From: an uncultured Saprospiraceae bacterium | Lineage (GTDB): Bacteria > Bacteroidota > Bacteroidia > Chitinophagales > Saprospiraceae | Direction of reading: 5' to 3' | Length of the DNA: 35,394 bases | Assembly (NCBI GenBank): GCA_938002665.1 | Contig: CALLAE010000097.1 | Coordinates: 1-35,394 of the forward strand | Part shown: piece by piece, positions 8,093 to 15,987 of the stretch | Layout: every line of letters begins with the position of its first letter | How positions within the stretch are numbered: the first letter of the stretch is position 1 | Notes under the pieces: generated by a model | The model's input: only the letters and a program-made list of their open reading frames with translations | The model's database searches: none | Told to the model about the DNA's origin: nothing | Made by a program: the position numbers and the translations under genes

Positions 8093-8578
8093 ATGGCAGA
8101 CAAAACAGACAGTAAAAAACTAAGACAAGTTGCAGGTGGCTTCGCTACTGGTATAACCGTCGTCACTGCGCTTACAAGTGAAAAAGAAGTTGTAGGAATG
8201 ACAGCGAGCTCGTTCGTTTCTATTTCTCTCGATCCGCCTTTGGTAGGATTTTTTGTCACTCTTGATGCGGAGTTTCTGTCTCATATGAAAATAGGTAAGG
8301 CTGTGGCCATCAGCATCTTGAGCGCTGAGCAAAAAGATATCAGCAACCAATTTGCGGGTATGACCAAAGAGGATATTGAAATCTCTTTTGATACCAATGG
8401 AGACTATTATAAGATATCCTCTGCCCTAGCCTGGTATGAAACTATTGTGGAGGGCATTATTCCTGCTGGAGACCATGTATTACTCAGCTGTAGTGTAATA
8501 GACCTGAGAAGAGATGATAGTAAGCAACCTCTGCTCTACTATTCAGGTTACAGAGGGATAGGGTCAGAAATAGTATAA
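8093..8578 (+). CDS. Flavin reductase-like, FMN-binding split-barrel protein
   Basis: A 161-aa member of the flavin reductase / HpaC-type family that uses NAD(P)H to reduce flavin or another acceptor in the cytosol. The family opening is clear: LRQVAGGFATGITVVTA (about 9-25), then GMTASSFVSISLDPPLVGFFV with the TASSF FMN-phosphate contacts, then a HVLLSCSVIDLRR strand and a final LLYYSGYRG. ATG 8093 is chosen; a GTG three codons earlier (8084) is possible. It is divergent from the outer-membrane protein and shares a 21-bp palindrome upstream, suggesting redox- or drug-responsive control. It is not next to a monooxygenase that would need reduced flavin, so the partner is unknown. Confidence 0.9.
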   Translation: MADKTDSKKLRQVAGGFATGITVVTALTSEKEVVGMTASSFVSISLDPPLVGFFVTLDAEFLSHMKIGKAVAISILSAEQKDISNQFAGMTKEDIEISFDTNGDYYKISSALAWYETIVEGIIPAGDHVLLSCSVIDLRRDDSKQPLLYYSGYRGIGSEIV

Positions 8579-8739
8579 CAATCCAGTTTTTCACAAGTCC
8601 ATTTATTAAGTAATTGACTATCAGTCCTGTAGTTATGATGATTAAAAATATATGAATACTATAGGCCTAATTAACTCAGAATGGACGGACTACTAAGTTC
8701 CAATTGCTACTTTTATAGCGCTGACTACAATAAAACTTT

Positions 8740-9702
8740 ATGGTATTTCTAGAATTTGAGCGCCCCCTTGAGAAGTTGTATGATCAATTAGATAAGATCA
8801 AGCAGATTGCAGAAGAAGGGGATATAGATGTTACAGACAAGCTGAAAGAGCTGGACTCGAAAATAAAAGCAAAAACTAAAGAGATATATGCTGACCTCTC
8901 AGGTTGGCAAAAGGTGCAGCTCTCTAGACATCCAGAGCGGCCATATACCCTTCATTACATTAAAAATGTCTTTAAAAAATTCGTTGAGCTACATGGTGAC
9001 AGAAAGTTTGGCGAGGACAAGGCTATCGTGGGTGGCATAGCTAAGCTAGGCGACCAGTCAGTCATTGTGATAGGTCATCAGAAAGGGGTCAACACTAAAA
9101 TGCGTCAGTACCGTAATTTCGGTATGGCTAACCCTGAAGGCTACCGCAAAGCCCTACGACTCATGAAGATGGCAGAGAAGTTTGGTTTTCCTGTTATCTG
9201 TCTCATAGATACCCCAGGTGCTTATCCAGGCATAGAGGCAGAAGAGCGCGGGCAAGCAGAGGCTATAGCACGTAACCTATTCGAGATGGCACAGCTCAAA
9301 GTTCCTATCGTCTGTTACATCATAGGAGAAGGGGCTTCAGGAGGAGCCTTAGGCATCGGTCTAGGAGATAAAGTTTTCATGCTAGAGAATACCTGGTATT
9401 CAGTAATCTCTCCAGAATCCTGCTCTTCTATATTATGGAGGAGTTGGGACTATAAAGAGCAAGCTGCGGAAGCGTTAAAACTTACAGCGGATCATATGCT
9501 GGATTTTGGTCTGATAGATGAGATTATAAAAGAGCCTCTAGGTGGTGCTCATGTAGATCCTGACAAAATGGTCAAGACCCTGCGCTCCCATATGAAAAAG
9601 GAAATAGCTGCGCTGATGGATATTTCCACCCAAAAAAGAATCAAACAACGAATAGACAAATACTCTAAGATGGGTCGATTCAAAAAAGTCCAAACCAAGT
9701 AA
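8740..9702 (+). CDS. accA: Acetyl-CoA carboxylase carboxyltransferase subunit alpha
   Basis: This is the alpha half of the carboxyltransferase that moves CO2 from carboxybiotin to acetyl-CoA, giving malonyl-CoA for fatty-acid synthesis. The length (320 aa) is typical. The N-terminal helical part ([15 protein letters not shown]) and the crotonase-like core with [21 protein letters not shown] and [16 protein letters not shown] (the CoA-binding, oxyanion-forming glycines) are both well conserved. The family ending [11 protein letters not shown]...A is present. dapA follows after 3 nt, so they form one operon; fabF and acpP of the same pathway are 3-4 kb away on the other strand. Nothing is missing. 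Confidence 0.97.
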   Translation: MVFLEFERPLEKLYDQLDKIKQIAEEGDIDVTDKLKELDSKIKAKTKEIYADLSGWQKVQLSRHPERPYTLHYIKNVFKKFVELHGDRKFGEDKAIVGGIAKLGDQSVIVIGHQKGVNTKMRQYRNFGMANPEGYRKALRLMKMAEKFGFPVICLIDTPGAYPGIEAEERGQAEAIARNLFEMAQLKVPIVCYIIGEGASGGALGIGLGDKVFMLENTWYSVISPESCSSILWRSWDYKEQAAEALKLTADHMLDFGLIDEIIKEPLGGAHVDPDKMVKTLRSHMKKEIAALMDISTQKRIKQRIDKYSKMGRFKKVQTK

Positions 9703-9705
9703 GTT

Positions 9706-10605
9706 ATGTACTCGCATTTTGAAGGAACTGGTGTCGCACTTATCACACCATTCAATGATGACTTAACTGTAGACTATGAGGCCTATGGAAAGATAGTAGA
9801 GCATGTCATTTCGGAAAACATAGATTTCCTTATCCCACTAGGCTCTACAGGAGAAACAGCGACCCTAAATGAAGAAGAGGCAAGAGAGGTACTGGACTTT
9901 GTGATAGAAATCAACAAAGGTCGTAAACCCATTCTCGCTGGAAACTTTGGAGGTAATAACACCAGAGAACTTGTCAGAAAACTAAAGGACTATAATTTTA
10001 AAGGCATAGATGGTATCCTTTCCTCCAGCCCATCATATGTTAAGCCTAACCAAGAAGGAATCTACAGTCATTACATGGCTATGGCAGAAGCGTCAGCGGC
10101 ACCTATCATGCTCTACAATGTACCTGGTAGGACTAAGTCAAATATGGAATGGGATACCGTCATCAGACTAGCTGAAGCAAGCAAGAACTTTATAGGCATC
10201 AAGGAAGCCTCCGGCGATCTCATCCAAGCCACAAGAATTATAAAAAATAGACCTGATGGCTTTATCGTGACCTCAGGCGATGATGAAGTCGCCTTGCCTA
10301 TGATAGCTGCTGGTGGCGAAGGCGTTATCTCTGTTATAGCTAATGCTTATCCTGGCTACTTTGCAGAGATGACCCGATATATCAGAGCAGGGAAGATGAA
10401 AGAAGCAAGGGCTTATAACTTTGAAATCTACGACCTGCACAAGTGGCTGTACATAGAAGGCAACCCTGTAGGAATTAAGTCTGCCATGAAGATTCTTGGT
10501 TTCTGTAAAAACCATGTACGCTTACCTCTGCATAAGATGTCTTCTGAAAACTATGATGCTCTAAAGGCCTGCCTTAAAAGAATCAAAACCTTCCAACATA
10601 GCTGA
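9706..10605 (+). CDS. dapA: 4-hydroxy-tetrahydrodipicolinate synthase
   Basis: DapA condenses pyruvate with aspartate semialdehyde, the first committed step to diaminopimelate and lysine, and so feeds peptidoglycan. The 299-aa TIM-barrel carries PLGSTGETATL (substrate-carboxylate loop), Y137 in LYNVPGRT and the Schiff-base lysine K166 in GIKEASGD. A later GDDEVALPMIAAGGEGVISV segment is also diagnostic. The start at ATG 9706 gives the usual N-terminus FEGTGVALITPF. It is joined to accA with a 3-nt gap. Downstream it meets the convergent membrane-hydrolase gene over a small GAATATG repeat. Confidence 0.97.
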   Translation: MYSHFEGTGVALITPFNDDLTVDYEAYGKIVEHVISENIDFLIPLGSTGETATLNEEEAREVLDFVIEINKGRKPILAGNFGGNNTRELVRKLKDYNFKGIDGILSSSPSYVKPNQEGIYSHYMAMAEASAAPIMLYNVPGRTKSNMEWDTVIRLAEASKNFIGIKEASGDLIQATRIIKNRPDGFIVTSGDDEVALPMIAAGGEGVISVIANAYPGYFAEMTRYIRAGKMKEARAYNFEIYDLHKWLYIEGNPVGIKSAMKILGFCKNHVRLPLHKMSSENYDALKACLKRIKTFQHS

Positions 10606-10613
10606 GAAATTTG

Positions 10614-10646
10614 TAATATGGAATATGGAATATGGAATATGGAATT
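10614..10646. repeat. GAATATG heptanucleotide repeat
   Basis: The unit GAATATG occurs three times in a row (10621-10641), preceded by a variant TAATATG and followed by GAATTT. CATATTCC at 10657-10664 can pair with any GGAATATG register, forming a weak hairpin between the convergent dapA and membrane-hydrolase genes. Confidence 0.8.
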
Positions 10647-10655
10647 TAAATCTCC

Positions 10656-11864
10656 TCATATTCCCTTTATCCGCAACCACAAATCCTTAAAGATCTCTCC
10701 CCTATCATCTTCTTCGCTAGGACCTCCCTCTGTTCTCAGCAACTCATAGTTACCATTAGCATCCCTATCCAAAACAAATCGAAAAATAAAATCATTCTTC
10801 TCCCCCGTTCCTCTGAAAGTCCCAAAGCGTAAATCATTTATCTGAAACAATCCATCTGCACGGTGGTATACAGAATAGAACCCATCACTAAACCAACTCA
10901 ACACATTGACCGTATTATCCTCAGAAGGAGCTGAGATAAGGTCATGATTCTTAGGAACCTTAAGAAAAGAAATAGGTGAAGTATCGAAAATAGAATACTG
11001 GCCCATGTAGTAGGCATCTTCAGCTTCTACCGTCGCATTCCACAGGAAATTATTCATGATAGCTGGGCCACTTATCATTCTAGTATAGCTGATACCTTGC
11101 TCAGTAAGTTGGGCTCTATAGACTCTATTAATTTTCTGCTTATGCCAGATAGTAAGGAGCAAGTAACCCGTAGAGATAGCAATACCCGCGTAGGTCCAAA
11201 ACCGACGTTTAGAAGTAGTTCTGTTATATCTAGAAGCGATAACTAGACAGATGACAAAAGGAAGCGTATAACCAAAAGGATCCGCTACAGAGATACTGGC
11301 AATAGCTGCACGATAATCAGAAAAAGGCATGAACAGTTGGGTCCCATACATGGTAAAGGTATCTAGCAATGCATGTGTCAGGTAAGCCCAAAAGAACATC
11401 CACTGCCAGGATCTTAAGCTTGCTTCTGATATAAACTTTGGCCGCTCAGCATACCAGCGTTTTAGGCCCATGAAAATAGGTACCGCTAGGCCTAGTGCTA
11501 ATGCCGCATAATAATATCTCTGATGATCATCTGCAAATAAGAAAAAGAAAAGACTAGTGGGTATGCAACTTATAAATAAGGACAAGATTGCCATTAGTAT
11601 CTGTCTGTAGTATGGGCTTTTGTGCAAGCGATATAGCAACCATCCCGAGGCCAGTCCGCCTAACACAGCAAAGAAAATAGAATGAGAAATACCTCTATGA
11701 AAAGCCAATGATTGCAACTCAGAAAGGAAAGGACTGGTTATAACATCTAGATCAGGAATAGTACCACCCACGGCTCCCCAGAACATAGCTCTGTTGCCAA
11801 GCTTTCTGCCTAGGACAGCTTCTCCCACCGCAGCACCCAATACCATCTGTGACACTGAATCCAA
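10656..11864 (-). CDS. Membrane-bound metal-dependent hydrolase (DUF457/YdjM family)
   Basis: A 402-aa integral membrane protein of the DUF457 (YdjM/YbcI) family. The opening DSVSQMVLGAAVGEAVLGRK, then GGTIPDLDV (acidic metal ligands) and FHRGISHS (histidine ligands), is the family signature. Five or more hydrophobic helices follow in the middle, and a soluble C-terminal domain runs from about residue 240 to the end. The start is TTG 11864: family proteins begin exactly at 'MDSxxQ', and the next ATG (11846) would cut that motif. It abuts the rnc stop with no gap, so it is the last gene of the fabF-rnc block. Its chemistry and substrate are unknown even for better studied members. Confidence 0.88.
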   Translation of the reverse strand: MDSVSQMVLGAAVGEAVLGRKLGNRAMFWGAVGGTIPDLDVITSPFLSELQSLAFHRGISHSIFFAVLGGLASGWLLYRLHKSPYYRQILMAILSLFISCIPTSLFFFLFADDHQRYYYAALALGLAVPIFMGLKRWYAERPKFISEASLRSWQWMFFWAYLTHALLDTFTMYGTQLFMPFSDYRAAIASISVADPFGYTLPFVICLVIASRYNRTTSKRRFWTYAGIAISTGYLLLTIWHKQKINRVYRAQLTEQGISYTRMISGPAIMNNFLWNATVEAEDAYYMGQYSIFDTSPISFLKVPKNHDLISAPSEDNTVNVLSWFSDGFYSVYHRADGLFQINDLRFGTFRGTGEKNDFIFRFVLDRDANGNYELLRTEGGPSEEDDRGEIFKDLWLRIKGI

Positions 11865-12596
11865 CTAAACGGTTTTAGGAATTTTATTGATATTAAGATT
11901 TTTCAAGGCTTTCTGCGAAGCTATTTGCTCAGCAGATTTTTTGTTGTAGTCCTCAGCTGTAGAAACCGATTCTCCATCTAGATAGACTCCTATCTTGAAC
12001 CTATCTCTCTTATCCCTTTTGTACTTAGATATAAGCTTGTAAGTGATCGTCCTATTTTCTTTCTGTCCCCATTCTAGCAACTGGCTCTTGTAATTATCAT
12101 CACTGGTTTCTAATTCATACATATCTAGATACTTCATCAGTATCTTAGATATCACATAGTCTCTGGTCTTATCATAACCATACTCGATATATAGAGCCCC
12201 AACCATAGCCTCGAAGGCATTACCTAGCATAGAATAACTCATCTTACCTTGCGTATACTTTGTAAGGATAAGATCTATGCCCATATTTTCAGCGATCTTG
12301 TTTAGGGTTTTACGTTTAACGATTTTAGAACGCATCTTTGTAAGAAAGCCCTCATCTTTTCCTGGGTACTTTTTATAGAGATATTCTGCGACTATAGTGG
12401 ACAGGACACTGTCTCCTAAATATTCTAATCTTTCATTATTGTAGGACTTGACGGTTGCGGCATTATTCATTGACTTATGGAAAAAAGCCAATTTGAACAA
12501 CCGCATGTTGTCTGGTACAAATCCTAGAACTGATTTTAATTTCTTGGCTAAGTCTTTCTCTGGCGAGACATAATAGTGATAAAATCTTCTGATCAA
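11865..12596 (-). CDS. rnc: Ribonuclease III
   Basis: A dsRNA endonuclease that processes rRNA precursors and degrades duplex RNA in the cytosol. The 243-aa chain has the signature NERLEYLGDSVL with catalytic E58 and D62, a second acidic site around GNAFEAMVGALY (E129), and a C-terminal dsRNA-binding domain from about 168 to the end (YKSQLLEWGQKENRTITY...). The residue equal to E. coli D114 is N126 here. An in-frame TAA lies at 12605-12603, so the start must be TTG 12596 (or the ATT before it); the first ATG would remove a conserved N-terminal helix. The order acpP-fabF-rnc is common in bacteria. Confidence 0.95.
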   Translation of the reverse strand: MIRRFYHYYVSPEKDLAKKLKSVLGFVPDNMRLFKLAFFHKSMNNAATVKSYNNERLEYLGDSVLSTIVAEYLYKKYPGKDEGFLTKMRSKIVKRKTLNKIAENMGIDLILTKYTQGKMSYSMLGNAFEAMVGALYIEYGYDKTRDYVISKILMKYLDMYELETSDDNYKSQLLEWGQKENRTITYKLISKYKRDKRDRFKIGVYLDGESVSTAEDYNKKSAEQIASQKALKNLNINKIPKTV

Positions 12597-12640
12597 AATT
12601 CTTTAGTTAGAGGGTGCAGAAGACCGTTCAAGATCTAGAT

Positions 12641-13879
12641 CTACACTTTTTTAAAAATAACCGATGAATTATGACCTCCAAAGCCAAATGTATTGCTCAA
12701 GGCGTAAGTTACGTCGCGATCCTGAGCTTTATTGAGAGTAAAGTTAATTCTTTCGTCGAAAGATGGATCATGAGTTTCATGATTTATTGTAGGTGGTATT
12801 CTATTATGTGTAATAGCTGCAATGCAGGCGACAGCTTCTATCGCACCAGCTGCACCTAATAAGTGACCAGTCATAGACTTAGTGGAACTGATATTCAGTT
12901 TATAGATATGCTCACCAAAAACTTTAGATATCGCTTTTGTCTCAGCTACATCCCCTAATGGTGTAGAGGTACCGTGCACATTAATGTAATCTATATGCTC
13001 AGGTGTAATATGAGCATCCAGAATAGCTTTTTGCATGACCTCCATAGCACCTAATCCTTCAGGGTGCGGAGCAGTAAGATGATAGGCATCTGCGGTAGAG
13101 GCACATCCGACTACTTCTGCATAGATTTTTGCACCTCTCGATTTTGCTGACTCATACTCTTCCAGGATCAGTGCGGCACCGCCTTCCCCTAGGACAAAAC
13201 CATCTCTGTTAGCATCAAAGGGCCTTGAGGCAGATTGTGGATCATCATTTCGTGTGGATAAGGCTTTCATTGCCGAAAAACCTCCAATGCCTGCCTTAGT
13301 TACAGAAGCTTCTGAGCCACCTGTAATCACTATCTCTGCTCTTCCTAGTCTTATAAGGTCAAAAGCATTAGAAATAGATTGGGTAGAGGAGGCACAGGCT
13401 GAAACAGTGCAATAGTTAGGACCTCTAAAACCATACTTCATAGAAATATGACCTGCAGCTATGTCTAGTATGAGTCTAGGAATGAGGAAAGGGCTGTATC
13501 TAGGCTTGCCCGCTAAGGTAGCCTGCTCCACTTCTTTTTCTATCGACTCAAAACCACCTATTCCACTAGCCCAGATAACACCTGCTCTACTGAGGTCTAT
13601 TGTCTCTAGATCTATTCCGCAGTCAGCCATGGCTTCATTTACTGCTACCATAGCAAACTGGCTAAAACTGTCTAACCTTTTGACTTCTTTTCTTTCAAAA
13701 TAGTCCAAAGGATCATAATCCTTTACTTCACATGCAATCTTAGTCTTAAAGAGCTCTGGGTCAAATTTTGTGATGATATCAGCACCACTTTTACCACTAA
13801 ATAAGCTCTCTACATAGGAAGGATATGTATTTCCTATAGGAGTTATGGCACCTATACCTGTTACGACTACCCTTTTCAT
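12641..13879 (-). CDS. fabF: 3-oxoacyl-ACP synthase II
   Basis: KAS II elongates acyl-ACP with malonyl-ACP in fatty-acid synthesis. The 412-aa thiolase-fold enzyme has the full Cys-His-His triad: C162 in TVSACASST, H302 in NVHGTSTPLGD and H339 in KSMTGHLLGAAG. The terminal GGHNSSVIFKK is also standard. The start MKRVVVTGIG (ATG 13879) is chosen; the frame is open 18 codons further but those residues do not fit the family. It is separated from acpP by a short gap containing a terminator-like hairpin, so acpP may be made in excess over fabF. accA, its malonyl-CoA supplier, is close by. Confidence 0.97.
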   Translation of the reverse strand: MKRVVVTGIGAITPIGNTYPSYVESLFSGKSGADIITKFDPELFKTKIACEVKDYDPLDYFERKEVKRLDSFSQFAMVAVNEAMADCGIDLETIDLSRAGVIWASGIGGFESIEKEVEQATLAGKPRYSPFLIPRLILDIAAGHISMKYGFRGPNYCTVSACASSTQSISNAFDLIRLGRAEIVITGGSEASVTKAGIGGFSAMKALSTRNDDPQSASRPFDANRDGFVLGEGGAALILEEYESAKSRGAKIYAEVVGCASTADAYHLTAPHPEGLGAMEVMQKAILDAHITPEHIDYINVHGTSTPLGDVAETKAISKVFGEHIYKLNISSTKSMTGHLLGAAGAIEAVACIAAITHNRIPPTINHETHDPSFDERINFTLNKAQDRDVTYALSNTFGFGGHNSSVIFKKV

Positions 13880-13924
13880 AAATCTTATAAGATCAGTTAC
13901 ATAAAATGATACATGAAGATAAAA

Positions 13925-13956
13925 AAAGTCCACTAGCAGTAGCCAGTGGACTTTTA
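13925..13956 (-). terminator. Intrinsic terminator / attenuator between acpP and fabF
   Basis: AAAAGTCCACT and AGTGGACTTTT are perfect complements (11 bp) around a 10-nt loop. Read on the minus strand it ends in a T-rich tract, so it should stop part of the transcription leaving acpP (stop 13976) before fabF (start 13879). Confidence 0.8.
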
Positions 13957-13975
13957 TTACTTTGATATTTCTATT

Positions 13976-14212
13976 CTAAGCCTTCGCTTTTTCCAAGTAA
14001 GTGATAGCATCACCTACTGTGCCTATTTTTTCAGCTTCTTCATCTGGAATAGCTAGGTCGAATTCTTTTTCAAATTCCATAATTAGTTCGACAGTATCTA
14101 GAGAATCTGCCCCTAGATCGTTAGTAAAACTAGCCGCATTAGTGATTTCTGATTCATCAACCCCTAATTTATCGACGATGATCTGTTTTACTTTGTCTGC
14201 AATTTCTGACAT
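13976..14212 (-). CDS. acpP: Acyl carrier protein
   Basis: A 78-aa acidic helical protein that carries growing acyl chains on a 4'-phosphopantetheine arm. The attachment serine is S37 in [15 protein letters not shown], a full match to the DSL motif. Length and charge are typical. It heads the acpP-fabF-rnc block. A possible promoter is at 14240-14270 and a strong hairpin after the stop, which suits a small, highly expressed gene with partial read-through into fabF. Confidence 0.98.
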   Translation of the reverse strand: MSEIADKVKQIIVDKLGVDESEITNAASFTNDLGADSLDTVELIMEFEKEFDLAIPDEEAEKIGTVGDAITYLEKAKA

Positions 14213-14239
14213 AATAAGTACTTTTTGATTTTAGTGGCG

Positions 14240-14270
14240 CAAAATAAGGTAATTGTTATCTACCAACAAA
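14240..14270 (-). promoter_or_regulatory. Possible acpP promoter
   Basis: On the minus strand TTTG (14270-14267) is followed after 19 nt by TTATTTTG (14247-14240). The -33 box is exact; the -7 box is one base off TAnnTTTG. The distance to the ATG at 14212 is reasonable. Confidence 0.35.
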
Positions 14271-14479
14271 GCTTATTTTCCTATTTTATAAATGTTTTGA
14301 AGCTCTTGAGACTCTTTACAATGCTTATACAACTATAGCACTAGCTCAATACCTCCAAAATACACGTTCTTAATGATTAAATAATTTAGAAAGTTCCATT
14401 CCAAAAACTTATGAGCTTAATTTTACATATCTTTAGTAATTGTATTATATACACCAAGTCCTAACTTATATCTCCTATT

Positions 14480-15922
14480 TTGAGTAAAATAAAGATCACA
14501 GACCGCCAAAAAACCAAGATAATAGCCACTATTGGCCCAGCTTGTAACACTAAAGAAGGCCTCAAAGCACTTGTGCAAGAAGGTGTCGATGTCTTCAGAC
14601 TTAATTTCTCACATGGCACCCATGCAGATCATCTGAAGGTTATAGAATTAGCAACAGAGATTATAGAAGAATACAATGTGCCTATAGGCTTACTCGCAGA
14701 CCTGCAAGGACCCAAAATAAGAGTAGGAGAAATAGAAGGTGGAAAGCTAGAACTGATTCAAGGCGATATCCTGACCTTTGTCTCTGAGCCATGTATAGGT
14801 ACTCGAGCTCAGATATACATGAGTTACAAGAATTTTGCCTCAGATGTCAATAAAGGTGAAAAAGTATTATTAGATGACGGGAAGCTAGTACTAGAAGTTG
14901 TAGAAACCAACAAAAAAGATACAGTCAAACTAAAGGTACTTTTCGGTACCAATATCGCCTCTAATAAAGGTGTCAATCTGCCGGATACTGCTATTTCTCA
15001 GCCCTCACTTACTTCTAAAGATCTGAAAGATCTGGCATTTATCTTGACGCAGCCTATTAATTGGATAGCCCTTTCTTTTGTAAGACATGCCAATGATATT
15101 ACGGAGCTTCAGAAAATCATAAAGGAAAATAACCATTATGCCAAGGTTATAGCAAAGGTGGAAAAACCAGAGGCCATTAAAAACATCAAGCAGATTATCA
15201 AAGTCTCTGATGCCATAATGGTAGCAAGAGGAGACTTAGGTGTAGAAGTACCTATGGAAAAGCTACCCGCCATGCAAAAGGATATCATCAGACGATGTAT
15301 ACAAAGGGCTAAGCCGGTCATAGTAGCGACGCAGATGATGGAAAGCATGATAGAGAATCCCTCTCCTTCTAGAGCAGAAATAACAGATGTGGCCAATGCT
15401 GTACTAGATGGCGCAGACTGTGTAATGCTGAGTGGAGAAACCTCTGTAGGAAAGCATCCCTACCTCGTCGTCAGAGCGATGAACAAAATAATAGGTGAAG
15501 CAGAAAAACACTACGAACTACTAAACAAAAGACCTAAGCCTGGCAAGGATTCCAAAACCTTCCATAGTGATACCATCTGCATCACTGCCTCCAAAATGGC
15601 TGAAGATATCAAGGCCAAAGCACTGCTGGGAATTACCGTTTCTGGCTATACTGCCTTTAGAGTATCCAGCTATAGACCTAAGACTAATATCTATATCTTT
15701 TCTTCTGTCAGACCCATGCTAGGCACCATGAACCTCATCTGGGGAGTAAAGGCCTTTTATTATGACAAGTTTACGTCCACAGACCAGACAATAGAAGACC
15801 TTTGTGAAATTTTAAAGGAAAAAAAGTTGTTAAAAACAGGGGATGTGGTGGTCAATACGGCTTCTATGCCATTGCATAAGCGTTTTATGACCAATACCGT
15901 AAAAATCACCATCGTAGATTAA
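14480..15922 (+). CDS. pyk: Pyruvate kinase
   Basis: This enzyme converts phosphoenolpyruvate and ADP to pyruvate and ATP, the last step of glycolysis. The 480-aa chain has TKIIATIGPAC at the N-terminus, the small B domain about 80-165, the catalytic lysine segment VIAKVEKPEAI, the metal site MVARGDLGVEVP, CVMLSGETSVGKHP, and a C-terminal regulatory domain. The start is TTG 14480: an in-frame TAA at 14462-14464 blocks anything longer and no Met occurs in the first ~45 residues. It is divergent from acpP across a 267-bp gap. Its pyruvate product is also a substrate for the nearby dapA. Confidence 0.97.
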   Translation: MSKIKITDRQKTKIIATIGPACNTKEGLKALVQEGVDVFRLNFSHGTHADHLKVIELATEIIEEYNVPIGLLADLQGPKIRVGEIEGGKLELIQGDILTFVSEPCIGTRAQIYMSYKNFASDVNKGEKVLLDDGKLVLEVVETNKKDTVKLKVLFGTNIASNKGVNLPDTAISQPSLTSKDLKDLAFILTQPINWIALSFVRHANDITELQKIIKENNHYAKVIAKVEKPEAIKNIKQIIKVSDAIMVARGDLGVEVPMEKLPAMQKDIIRRCIQRAKPVIVATQMMESMIENPSPSRAEITDVANAVLDGADCVMLSGETSVGKHPYLVVRAMNKIIGEAEKHYELLNKRPKPGKDSKTFHSDTICITASKMAEDIKAKALLGITVSGYTAFRVSSYRPKTNIYIFSSVRPMLGTMNLIWGVKAFYYDKFTSTDQTIEDLCEILKEKKLLKTGDVVVNTASMPLHKRFMTNTVKITIVD

Positions 15923-15926
15923 TACC

Positions 15927-15934
15927 TAACTTTG
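15927..15934 (+). promoter_or_regulatory. Promoter -7 box for the TPR operon
   Basis: TAACTTTG matches TAnnTTTG fully and lies 53 bp upstream of the ATG at 15988, just after the pyk stop. No TTTG is seen at the usual distance upstream, so only the -7 element is supported. Confidence 0.4.
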
Positions 15935-15961
15935 TAATCTTTTATTCACAGGACTACATTC

Positions 15962-15977
15962 TGTGATATAAATCACA
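15962..15977. promoter_or_regulatory. CRP/FNR-like inverted repeat
   Basis: TGTGA-TATAAA-TCACA is a perfect dyad of the CRP type (TGTGA, 6-bp spacer, TCACA). It sits 10 bp upstream of the TPR gene start and downstream of the -7 box at 15927-15934. From there a bound protein would block transcription, or the RNA could fold as a hairpin over the ribosome site. Binding is inferred only from the pattern. Confidence 0.45.
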
Positions 15978-15987
15978 ATGGGATAAA

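Noticed and set aside
7984-8350. Minus-strand frames opposite the flavin reductase
   Set aside because: They overlap a well-supported gene and show no family pattern.
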